Source: Synergistaceae bacterium (GTDB lineage: Bacteria; Synergistota; Synergistia; Synergistales; Synergistaceae). Taken from it: DNA of 64,000 bases. The notes beneath the pieces were generated by a model. The model did no database searches. It saw only the letters and a list, made by a program, of their open reading frames with translations, and was not told where the DNA came from. Below are positions 57,184-64,000 of the stretch, one piece after another. Positions within the stretch are counted from its first letter, which is position 1; each line of letters opens with the position of its first letter. The stretch spans positions 51,924 to 115,923 of the forward strand of contig JAAYFL010000028.1 in assembly GCA_012728235.1 (NCBI GenBank). Direction: 5' to 3'. The translations under genes were made by a program, and so were the position numbers.

Positions 57184-58887
57184 CTAATCTGCAATAGTAA
57201 TACTTAACATTTCTTCAATACTAGTTTCACCGTCTAAAACTTTTTCTAAAGCAGATTCTTTCAACAATTTCATTCCTTTTTTACAAGCATATTCTCTTAT
57301 TTTATCTACTGACTCATTATTATTTATCATTTCACGCAATGTTGTATCTACAATCATAAGTTCAGAAACAACGGTTCTTCCACTGTAAGCGGTATATCGA
57401 CAAGCTGGACAACCAACGGGGTTATATATTTTTGTGTCTTTGGGAATTCCAAGCTCTTCTGCAAGTTTTGGAGGTACAACATCTTTTTCTTTACAGTTTG
57501 GACATAGCTTTCTAACCAATCTTTGAGCCAAAACGCCACGCAATGAAGAGGATAAAAGATAAGCTGGAATATCCATGTCTAAAAGCCTGTCAATTGCTGA
57601 AGGTGCATCATTGGTGTGCAAGGTACTTAAAATAAAATGCCCTGTTAAAGCAACCCTTACCGCCAGTTGGGCAGTTTCTGTATCACGAATCTCACCTATC
57701 ATAAGCTTATCTGGGTCTTGTCTAAGTATAGACCTTAAAGTGTTACTAAAAGTTACATCTATTTTCTCGTTAACTTGTATTTGTGTTATTCCTGGAATTG
57801 TATACTCAACTGGGTCTTCAAGAGTAATAACATTAACTGATGGTGTGCTGATGATTTCCAGTATCGAATATAATGTTGTAGATTTTCCACTCCCAGTTGG
57901 TCCAGTTATTAAAAAAATCCCATGTGGTGATGTTATGACTTTATTAAGCCTTTCTATTAAGTCCGGTTCAAATCCCAGTTTCTCCATACCTATATTTTCA
58001 TTACTTTGATCAAGTATTCGTAATACTATTTTCTCTCCAAATATTGAAGGCACAGTGGAAACTCTTAAATCTATCCTTTTCTCCCCTTCTTTTATTAATA
58101 TCCTACCATCCTGTGGACGTCTTTTCTCTGATATATCCATATTCGAAAGTATTTTTATGCGAGAGACAAGGGGTGGGTGTAAATTTTTAGGTATCTCGAA
58201 ACTTGAAAACATAGTTCCGTCTATTCTAAAACGAACTAGCGTGTTTCGCTCTGATGGTTCTATATGAATATCCGAAGCTTTTTCCTTAACTGCTTGTTCA
58301 AGAATACTACTTACAAGCTTTACAACTGGTGCATCAGTACTAAAAAAAGAAGGTGTTTCCTGTGTTACTTCTGTTAAAACACTTCCTAGTTCATCTATTT
58401 TCTCGCTCGTATCATCTTGACGCTGTATATCAATTAAAGCTTCTTCCACACACATTTGCATTTTATAAAACGAAGTCAATCCTTTTTGAATATCTGAAAT
58501 CGTAGCAACTTGTACTATGACTTCAAGTTGTGTCAGCATACGTATTTCATCTATGGCAAGTGTATCCATTGGATCTGACATCGCTATTACAATATGTTTT
58601 GAATCAGGCTTTTGAATTGGTATTACGTTTAAGCGTCTTGCCACGTTTTCAGGAACCAATGAAAGTAAATCCTGCGTGGGACACAATCTTACTAAAGAAA
58701 CTAATGGTATATTTAGCTGATTAGATAAAGCCTCAGCTAGACGCAGTTCAGAGATATATCCTTTTTTTATAAGAATCTCTCCTAGCCTTTTAGGTGATGT
58801 TTCTTGTTCTTTTAAGGCTTCCTGAAGTTCATCTAGAGAGATAGACTCATCTTTTATAAGAAGCTCGCCAAGGCGTGTTACCTTCAT
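57184..58887 (-). CDS. pilB: Type IV pilus assembly ATPase PilB / GspE
   Basis: PilB powers pilus extension. The product (about 567 residues) has an N-terminal MshEN/GspE-N domain with RLGELLIK and RLGEILIKKGYI repeats, then SDIHIEPSE, Walker A GPTGSGKSTTLYS, the Asp box RSILRQDPDKLMIGEIRD, HTNDAPSAIDRL and a zinc CPNC...CPAC pair. The ATG at 58887 is 7 bases after AAGGA and matches the family start; an ATG at 58902 is possible. It lies 41 bases behind pilQ and 10 before pilT. Confidence 0.95.
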   Translation of the reverse strand: MKVTRLGELLIKDESISLDELQEALKEQETSPKRLGEILIKKGYISELRLAEALSNQLNIPLVSLVRLCPTQDLLSLVPENVARRLNVIPIQKPDSKHIVIAMSDPMDTLAIDEIRMLTQLEVIVQVATISDIQKGLTSFYKMQMCVEEALIDIQRQDDTSEKIDELGSVLTEVTQETPSFFSTDAPVVKLVSSILEQAVKEKASDIHIEPSERNTLVRFRIDGTMFSSFEIPKNLHPPLVSRIKILSNMDISEKRRPQDGRILIKEGEKRIDLRVSTVPSIFGEKIVLRILDQSNENIGMEKLGFEPDLIERLNKVITSPHGIFLITGPTGSGKSTTLYSILEIISTPSVNVITLEDPVEYTIPGITQIQVNEKIDVTFSNTLRSILRQDPDKLMIGEIRDTETAQLAVRVALTGHFILSTLHTNDAPSAIDRLLDMDIPAYLLSSSLRGVLAQRLVRKLCPNCKEKDVVPPKLAEELGIPKDTKIYNPVGCPACRYTAYSGRTVVSELMIVDTTLREMINNNESVDKIREYACKKGMKLLKESALEKVLDGETSIEEMLSITIAD

Positions 58888-58928
58888 TGAACTGTCCTTC
58901 ATTTTAAGTTTGTTCTCCTATCTTCTAT

Positions 58929-60788
58929 CTACTGGCTTAGACTCATTGAGGGCATATCATATACTTCTGCAGCTCCTGTTGGAACATCTAATATGTAAGG
59001 AACAACAATAAAAGCCATCTCCGTTTTTACATGCTTGTCGTTTCTTCCCTTAAATAATTCACCTAAAAGAGGAATTGAGCTTAGCACAGGAACTCTTGTA
59101 ATTCCCTTAGTCTTTGTTTCTTGAAAAAGCCCACCTATGACAAATAATTCTCCGTTTCTTACTCTTATCTGAGTATTTACCTCACGCTTTGTTGTTTCCG
59201 GGGTTTCTGAGTTGCCCGTTTTTCTAAAACCTACGATTTCACCTGTAGCTATATTTAAGTCTAATGTAATAAATCCATCTCGTCCGACTGTCGGTGTTAT
59301 TTCAAGCGTAGGACCAGTTTCCTCTTTTGTAAACTTAGGATTACGAGCATCATCAACGCCTGATTGATAAAGATAGTTATGAGTTAGTTTTATTAAAGCC
59401 TTACGTCCATCAAGTGCAACTACAGAAGGGTTAGCCAAAACCTTTCCCTTATTATCTGATTCCATTGCAGCCAAACCAACATCAAGTGCGTTCATAGCAC
59501 GATCTACTGCATTTACTGGGATGGTACGATCGGTTTCTCCTGGAAACGGGATTTTGTTTGCTGTCGTGGATGTTGTAGAGGTTAATATGTTTTTTTTCTC
59601 TAAATTTGAGCTTAAATAATCCAATCCGAGTCCACTTCCCCCATATGAGAAAAGCCAACCCTTATAAACTCCGGACAAAAATGCCTGTACGTCTTGTACT
59701 GCATTGTCATTAACTTCTATCAATCTTGCCTGCAACATTACTTGTTTGCCGGGATGATCTACTTTGTTCATAATCGCTTCTATTTCAGAATGTTGCTCTG
59801 GGGTCGCTGTAACATAAAGAGTTCTAGTCCTTTCATCAACAACCGGAGGTTTAGAAAGAGGAACCAGTCCAACAATGATGGGTGGTAATTTTGATAGGTC
59901 AGCAAAAGCCACCTTGTATCCTTTAGTTTTATTTTTCCCCATTGTTTTCCCTATGCTTTCTACTGTACCTACAATTAACGTATCTCCCATTATTGAATAA
60001 GTTAAATCGTTCATTCGCAACATATATGCAAAAACTTCACTAAATTTAGCCTGATTAAAAGAAATTGTCATAGGAGTATCTGGGACCGTCGTGTCTAGAA
60101 CGAGGTTAAGGTTGCGCAATTTTGCTAACATTCTAAAAACCTCTCGGGCAGAAACATCTCTTAGTTCTAAGGACACCTTAGTATCCATCCCTAAGGGATC
60201 CATTACACCTTTTGTTGTTTTTTGTAAAATAGGGTTATATGACGCTGAATCACTTTTTACTTCTTCAACTACAGTAAGCCTTATTGTAATTTGATCTGAA
60301 CCGGCCATACCGCTTATGCTTTTTATTTTTAATGGTTTTTCTCCTGTAATATTCAATGTCAAGTCTACATCGTCTTTAGGTTCAATTTGAATTCTCTGAA
60401 TTAGAGGGTAATCATAGCTTTGCCACCAATTATTAGTTTTTTCAGGCGTGATTCTTATGATGTCCCAACCATAATCGTTCCACCAATCTTTTTGATCTGT
60501 ACTATTAGGGAATTTTATGTTAGACCATTCTAATGTAATTGCATGTGAAGTATTTGGTGCAACTTTGGGCAAGGACATTTTACTACCTCTTACTTCCAGT
60601 AAAACTTCGTTGCCACCAAATTGACGAACCCTTATACCTTCAATTAAGGATTTTATCTCACCTTGCTTGGCATCTGTAGTAACTGCAAAAGATGCGGTAG
60701 CATTTAATAAAAATAAAACAACTATAATGGAAAAGAATAATGTAATAGGATCTTTTATAAATTTGTACGATGTTTTGTTTTTAGCCAT
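58929..60788 (-). CDS. pilQ: Type IV pilus secretin PilQ
   Basis: PilQ forms the outer-membrane pore for the pilus, so its presence implies a diderm cell. The 619-residue product has a signal segment (about residues 16-36) and AMIN-like and STN/secretin N-terminal domains. The secretin core has VLANPSVVALDGRKA, GPTLEITPTVG, NGELFVIGGLFQE and VPVLSSIPLLGELF, the last being the family signature. The ATG at 60788 is 8 bases after AAAGGGG. It overlaps the PilP-like gene by 34 bases. Confidence 0.94.
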   Translation of the reverse strand: MAKNKTSYKFIKDPITLFFSIIVVLFLLNATASFAVTTDAKQGEIKSLIEGIRVRQFGGNEVLLEVRGSKMSLPKVAPNTSHAITLEWSNIKFPNSTDQKDWWNDYGWDIIRITPEKTNNWWQSYDYPLIQRIQIEPKDDVDLTLNITGEKPLKIKSISGMAGSDQITIRLTVVEEVKSDSASYNPILQKTTKGVMDPLGMDTKVSLELRDVSAREVFRMLAKLRNLNLVLDTTVPDTPMTISFNQAKFSEVFAYMLRMNDLTYSIMGDTLIVGTVESIGKTMGKNKTKGYKVAFADLSKLPPIIVGLVPLSKPPVVDERTRTLYVTATPEQHSEIEAIMNKVDHPGKQVMLQARLIEVNDNAVQDVQAFLSGVYKGWLFSYGGSGLGLDYLSSNLEKKNILTSTTSTTANKIPFPGETDRTIPVNAVDRAMNALDVGLAAMESDNKGKVLANPSVVALDGRKALIKLTHNYLYQSGVDDARNPKFTKEETGPTLEITPTVGRDGFITLDLNIATGEIVGFRKTGNSETPETTKREVNTQIRVRNGELFVIGGLFQETKTKGITRVPVLSSIPLLGELFKGRNDKHVKTEMAFIVVPYILDVPTGAAEVYDMPSMSLSQ

Positions 60789-61330
60789 GTCCAAGTCACC
60801 CCTTTATTATCTATATCCGTGATTTTTCCTTTATTCTCTCCAAATGTTGTTCCAATTTTACAAATTTTTCCAGGGACTTCTCCTTCTATGTCTAGTACAA
60901 CAATAGCACCAGTATCCATTATGACTAATGCTCTTATATTTATATTCGGGGGATATTCTGGTACTAATAATGTTTTTCCCAATAATCCTCTATCACCTAA
61001 ATCTGATAAAGGAGAGCGCGCTATTGTTTCAGACAGCACTAACAAGCGTGTTCCTCCAGATAAGTATTCCTTATATGCATCAATCTTAACATTTATTGAC
61101 TCCGATTGATTTTGTGTTTTAAGGTTCTCTTGTTGTGTAAATTCTTTTGAGATGTCAATTATTACAGATTTATTTAGCCAAATAAAGTTTATAATACTCA
61201 GAACAACTAGTATAAATAGGATGATTGAGGTAAGTAAAAAAATATAAAGTTTTTTACGTTCTTCTAACGTATCAGGGAGCTTAAAGGACTTAATAATTGT
61301 TTTATCAAGAACGTTTTTTAAAAAACTCAT
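60755..61330 (-). CDS. PilP-like inner-membrane protein
   Basis: The 191-residue product has one membrane segment (about residues 30-52). The C-terminal domain reads NINIRALVIMDTGAIVVLDI and GKITDIDNKGVTWTW, resembling the HR domain of PilP/GspC that contacts the secretin. Order (between pilO and pilQ) supports PilP. Sequence similarity to proteobacterial PilP is weak and there is no lipobox. Confidence 0.65.
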   Translation of the reverse strand: MSFLKNVLDKTIIKSFKLPDTLEERKKLYIFLLTSIILFILVVLSIINFIWLNKSVIIDISKEFTQQENLKTQNQSESINVKIDAYKEYLSGGTRLLVLSETIARSPLSDLGDRGLLGKTLLVPEYPPNINIRALVIMDTGAIVVLDIEGEVPGKICKIGTTFGENKGKITDIDNKGVTWTWLKTKHRTNL

Positions 61331-61864
61331 TTAAGATCTCTCCTGGATTGTTGTCAGAATTCTCTTTTTTGCTTGGATTGTAAATGTAAAATTAATATCA
61401 TTACTTCCTGCATGTAATATGCTTACGTTTGTTAATATAAACATATAAGGACTTTTCCTAAAAGACAAGAATAATTGCATCAGATTTAAATAATCAGTTG
61501 TACCTGCAACTTTAAAAGATATGCTGTCACCATCTTCACTATCTTTTTTTATTTCTGATCCCGCGACCGCGTGAGTGCCCAACAATTTTACTATTATTTC
61601 ATAACAAGCAGTAGGCGAATCAATAGGCCTGGGCAGTTCTATTTCGTTTGTTTTTATAGCCGACTTGTAATAAGCAACATAGTCTGCCTTACTATTGAGT
61701 GTGCTTGCTAACAGCCTATTTTGTTGCTCTAAAGATTGTGCTTCAATCAAATTAGATTTTAAATACTTTATAGAAATAAATTGAACAAACAAAAGCACAA
61801 AAAACAGCACTCCAACAATTATCACTTTATTACGCATATTTTTTCTTAACCCAAAATAAATCAC
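61331..61864 (-). CDS. pilO: PilO-like pilus assembly protein
   Basis: The 177-residue product has one N-terminal membrane segment (VIIVGVLFFVLLFVQFISI) and a coiled-coil stretch. A C-terminal ferredoxin-like part with SISFKVAGTTDYLNLMQLFLSF follows, as in PilO/GspM. It starts with GTG at 61864, 9 bases after AAGGA and overlapping the pilN stop by 4 bases. The identification rests on order as well as fold. Confidence 0.8.
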   Translation of the reverse strand: MIYFGLRKNMRNKVIIVGVLFFVLLFVQFISIKYLKSNLIEAQSLEQQNRLLASTLNSKADYVAYYKSAIKTNEIELPRPIDSPTACYEIIVKLLGTHAVAGSEIKKDSEDGDSISFKVAGTTDYLNLMQLFLSFRKSPYMFILTNVSILHAGSNDINFTFTIQAKKRILTTIQERS

Positions 61865-62466
61865 TGTTCTAGTTCCTTCTCATGGTGAATTTGATCATTT
61901 ATTAAACTACTAGATGACCTAAACATTAATATAGGTTTTATCTTACAGTTTAATTTATATGTATAAATAGAATCAGAAGCAAGCGAAATCTGCGGCAAAT
62001 CAATCTTTTCAATCATACCTGAAGATGGGAGACTATTAATAAGTGCAAAGACAGCTTCTTCTTTATAAGATTTCCCTATTATATTTAAATCTCTGTTTGT
62101 AAGAGTCACACTTCCAACAGACATACCTTCAGGGAGTGATGTAAGAAGGTAAAACATCAACTCTAATATAGGTGTATCATCCAATAAATAGTCTAATTTC
62201 ATCTCCGTTTCTCTGCTTGCTGTAGTTAGCCTGGACAGTTCCTTGTCCATTAATAAAATTTTATTGTTTAAGACACGAGATTCATCCTGTAATTCTGTAA
62301 GTCTAAAACCATGAGATGTTATTCTCCATAAACTTATAAATATTATTAGCAAAGAAGTTACAATATACAACATTGTTAAGGAGAAAAGAAAAAGTTCTAC
62401 GAAAGAGGAATCTCTTTTGCTTCTAAGCTCCTTTCCTGGTATGCGCAAATCTAATTTAGCGACCAT
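61861..62466 (-). CDS. pilN: PilN-like pilus assembly protein
   Basis: The 201-residue product has a short cytoplasmic N-terminus (MVAKLDLRIPGKELRSKRDS), one membrane segment (about 26-49), a coiled coil and a C-terminal domain containing SLPEGMSVGSVTLTN, a typical PilN element. PilN's cytoplasmic tail docks PilM, encoded just upstream. The short ATG-proximal site AAGGTGAG overlaps the pilM stop. Confidence 0.85.
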   Translation of the reverse strand: MVAKLDLRIPGKELRSKRDSSFVELFLFSLTMLYIVTSLLIIFISLWRITSHGFRLTELQDESRVLNNKILLMDKELSRLTTASRETEMKLDYLLDDTPILELMFYLLTSLPEGMSVGSVTLTNRDLNIIGKSYKEEAVFALINSLPSSGMIEKIDLPQISLASDSIYTYKLNCKIKPILMFRSSSSLINDQIHHEKELEQ

Positions 62467-62470
62467 AATC

Positions 62471-63460
62471 TCACCTTAAGACCGAACCTAGAGGAATATC
62501 CCAATTTTCTGTTATATCCCTATTGTTTACGCTTATCGTATGTATATTAAAAAGATCTATTATAGATATGTCTTCTATTGCCAAAGTTTCCGTTAGCAAA
62601 GTCAACATTGATAAGTTGGCACCGGGGCCAGAAAGATAAACAGCTTGAGGATTAAAACCTCTTATTTGTGAAAGTGCAAACTGCATAGAAAAGCGAATCT
62701 CCTTTACAAAATCAATTGTTTGGGAATTATCATCTATAAAATCATGTTTTTCTTCTGTATCTTTCGCAGTTTCAAAATGTTCAAGTGCTTGATCAAATCC
62801 CATGGAAATACTTCTATAAAACACACCATTTCCCTTCCAGGATAAAATCATGACAGATCTTAGTCTCCCTGCATAAATATAAACGGCCATTTCATTTAAG
62901 TTAGGGATCGAGTCCATCGCTTTTTCTATAGATATTTGAGATGGAATAATTCCTGATACTATAAAACCATTGTTAGCAGCTGCTGTCATAATATTATCTA
63001 TTAATGATAATCGCGTAGCAACCACCATAAATCTTTTTTCAGAGGCTTGATCTATAAGTGGATAATCAATCATTGCTATATCAAAAATCCCTTCGTCTAA
63101 AGGAAATGGGAAATAGTTTTCAAATTCATAACGAAAGGCAAGTTTCGCTTCTTCAATTGTTATTCCTGGCAAATCAACTATTCTTAACAAAGAGTCTGAG
63201 ATTGGCAGAGAGATAAAAAGGGGTGTTTCTTTTTCAGCTACTCTAGAAGATAAAATAGAAAAACACTCATTTAAACCCTCTTTTGTGTTTAATTGAGGGC
63301 TATTTTCATTATTGTGTTTAAGCGATATTTGTTCCGATATCATATCTGCTATAGTATAGTTGCCAAACCCACCACTAAGAGAAAGATATTGAAATTTATT
63401 TCCATCAAGAAATAAACTGGCCTTGCATTTTCTCTTTAACTTTAATTTCAAGAATGCCAT
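62471..63460 (-). CDS. pilM: PilM actin-like pilus assembly protein
   Basis: PilM is an FtsA/actin-like cytoplasmic protein of the pilus inner-membrane platform. The 329-residue product has LPISDSLLRIVDLPG, the substrate-side EAKLAFRYEFENYFPFP and the C-terminal SGPGANLSMLTLLTE. It is the first gene of the M-N-O-P-Q order. The 350 bases upstream hold its presumed promoter. Confidence 0.88.
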   Translation of the reverse strand: MAFLKLKLKRKCKASLFLDGNKFQYLSLSGGFGNYTIADMISEQISLKHNNENSPQLNTKEGLNECFSILSSRVAEKETPLFISLPISDSLLRIVDLPGITIEEAKLAFRYEFENYFPFPLDEGIFDIAMIDYPLIDQASEKRFMVVATRLSLIDNIMTAAANNGFIVSGIIPSQISIEKAMDSIPNLNEMAVYIYAGRLRSVMILSWKGNGVFYRSISMGFDQALEHFETAKDTEEKHDFIDDNSQTIDFVKEIRFSMQFALSQIRGFNPQAVYLSGPGANLSMLTLLTETLAIEDISIIDLFNIHTISVNNRDITENWDIPLGSVLR

Positions 63461-63754
63461 CTAATATACCTCATGACTGTTAATATTTGATGTTTAGTTG
63501 ATTGTATAGCCTATATAAGTTTTTAGCAACGATTTTTAATTTCTTAGGTAGCAATAACAAAGTAAACACAAGGATAAATGCTCATAATTATATATAGTTT
63601 TCTTAAATCTTTCTAGAAATATAAAAACAAGTTTTATTTTTACAAAGTCTGAGAAAAATTTCCTTTTATTTATATTATGTTATCAACTTATATATATTAT
63701 TAATATTATTTAAATGTAAGTTAAGTAATAACAAAATTTTATAAAATTATAAAA
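63461..63754. other. Very AT-rich intergenic region upstream of pilM
   Basis: About 294 bases with no open frame of note. It must contain the promoter of the pilus operon on the minus strand, but AT-rich composition makes any -10/-35 call unreliable; I could not choose one. Confidence 0.4.
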
Positions 63755-63785
63755 AAATAAAGCCTCTAAATAAGAGACTTTATTT
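63755..63785 (-). terminator. Terminator downstream of the window-edge gene
   Basis: The arms AAATAAAG (63755-63762) and CTTTATTT (63778-63785), plus an inner CTCT/AGAG, form the stem. On the minus strand seven T follow (complement of 63751-63757). It ends transcription of the partial gene at 63813-64000, separating it from pilM. Confidence 0.75.
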
Positions 63786-63812
63786 TATCTTTATAATATA
63801 TATATAAAAGTA

Positions 63813-64000
63813 TTAATTTACCCCCATATAAACGGTTCTTGCTATTACTTTATCTGTAGGCGTTGCGTCTTTCAATGTAATTGGTGCGTTTCTCAATCCA
63901 GAAGCTGCAGCCATGCTTGTTAGTTTCTCAGCTACACTAGGACTAAGTCCCTCAAAACCTGTGCTTATCTTGCCACCAATGTTCGCAACTAACACATATC
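63813..64000 (-). CDS. C-terminal fragment of an unrecognised protein, cut by window edge
   Basis: The frame is open to the end of the window and stops at 63813; the visible 62 residues include VLVANIGGKISTGFEGLS, SVAEKLTSMAAASGLRN and end ARTVYMGVN. I do not recognise the family. A terminator follows the stop, which supports a real gene. The GTG at 63995 is not necessarily its start. The gene continues beyond the window. Confidence 0.6.
   Translation of the reverse strand, partial: YVLVANIGGKISTGFEGLSPSVAEKLTSMAAASGLRNAPITLKDATPTDKVIARTVYMGVN

Overview
This window is an AT-rich bacterial chromosome segment (about one third G+C by eye) packed with housekeeping genes and one large accessory block, a type IV pilus cluster. 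There is no rRNA, no CRISPR array, no insertion sequence and no recognisable prophage. The gene mix is that of an anaerobic diderm of the Synergistota type: PilMNOPQ with a secretin implies an outer membrane, yet Asp23, a YacL-like PIN/TRAM protein, RicT and an IspH-RpsA neighbourhood occur as in low-GC Gram-positives. The phylum assignment is inference from gene content and order. A 16S or marker-gene placement outside this window would settle it.

Layout. 1-540: farnesyl diphosphate synthase (cut by the window edge) and xseB on the minus strand, divergent from rpmB (638-832). 859-5687: ftsK, tldD and mltG (minus). 6041-9493: the main plus-strand block, a class V aminotransferase, serA and a histidine-type phosphatase, probably a three-step serine pathway behind a long leader. 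9558-9718: a symmetrical terminator and tRNA-Val(GAC) with its own promoter. 9740-22511: a long minus-strand run with uvrC, ribD-ribE-ribBA-ribH, serS, a WecA-like/WecG fusion, ybaB, recR, the PIN/TRAM gene, an ispD-ispF fusion and guaB. cysS (22604-24007) is the last plus-strand gene. 24103-30468 (minus): tmk, holB, ricT (broken), ftsY, a DUF4416 gene, purB, glpX. 30641-30737: tRNA-Sec. 30808-54178 (minus): efp, a zinc-ribbon protein, asp23, a small membrane protein, nusB, xseA, mtnA, ahcY, mtaD, alaS, ruvX, mutS, mutL, miaA, ispH, rpsA, def, fmt, a Nudix hydrolase, xerD, a purine nucleoside phosphorylase and a pyrimidine nucleoside phosphorylase. 54264-63460 (minus): pilM, N, O, a PilP-like gene, pilQ, pilB, pilT (frameshifted) and three pilin-like genes. 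The window ends in the C-terminus of an unrecognised protein.

How the genes work together. Several steps form small functional sets: riboflavin synthesis (ribD/E/BA/H), serine synthesis, mismatch repair (mutS/mutL with ruvX and xseA/B nearby), formyl-Met handling (fmt/def), non-mevalonate isoprenoid synthesis (ispD-F, ispH, ispA), nucleoside salvage, and SAH/MTA recycling (ahcY, mtaD, mtnA, with a purine nucleoside phosphorylase that could join in).

Most notable: two otherwise well-conserved genes are each broken by a single lesion (an amber codon in ricT, and a one-base shift at an eight-T run in pilT). A selenocysteine tRNA is present although no UGA-interrupted gene is visible here. EF-P carries arginine where many families carry a modified lysine. 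A glycosyltransferase fuses a WecA-like membrane half to a WecG/TagA half. I did not find a clear-cut previously undescribed system; these are the best leads.
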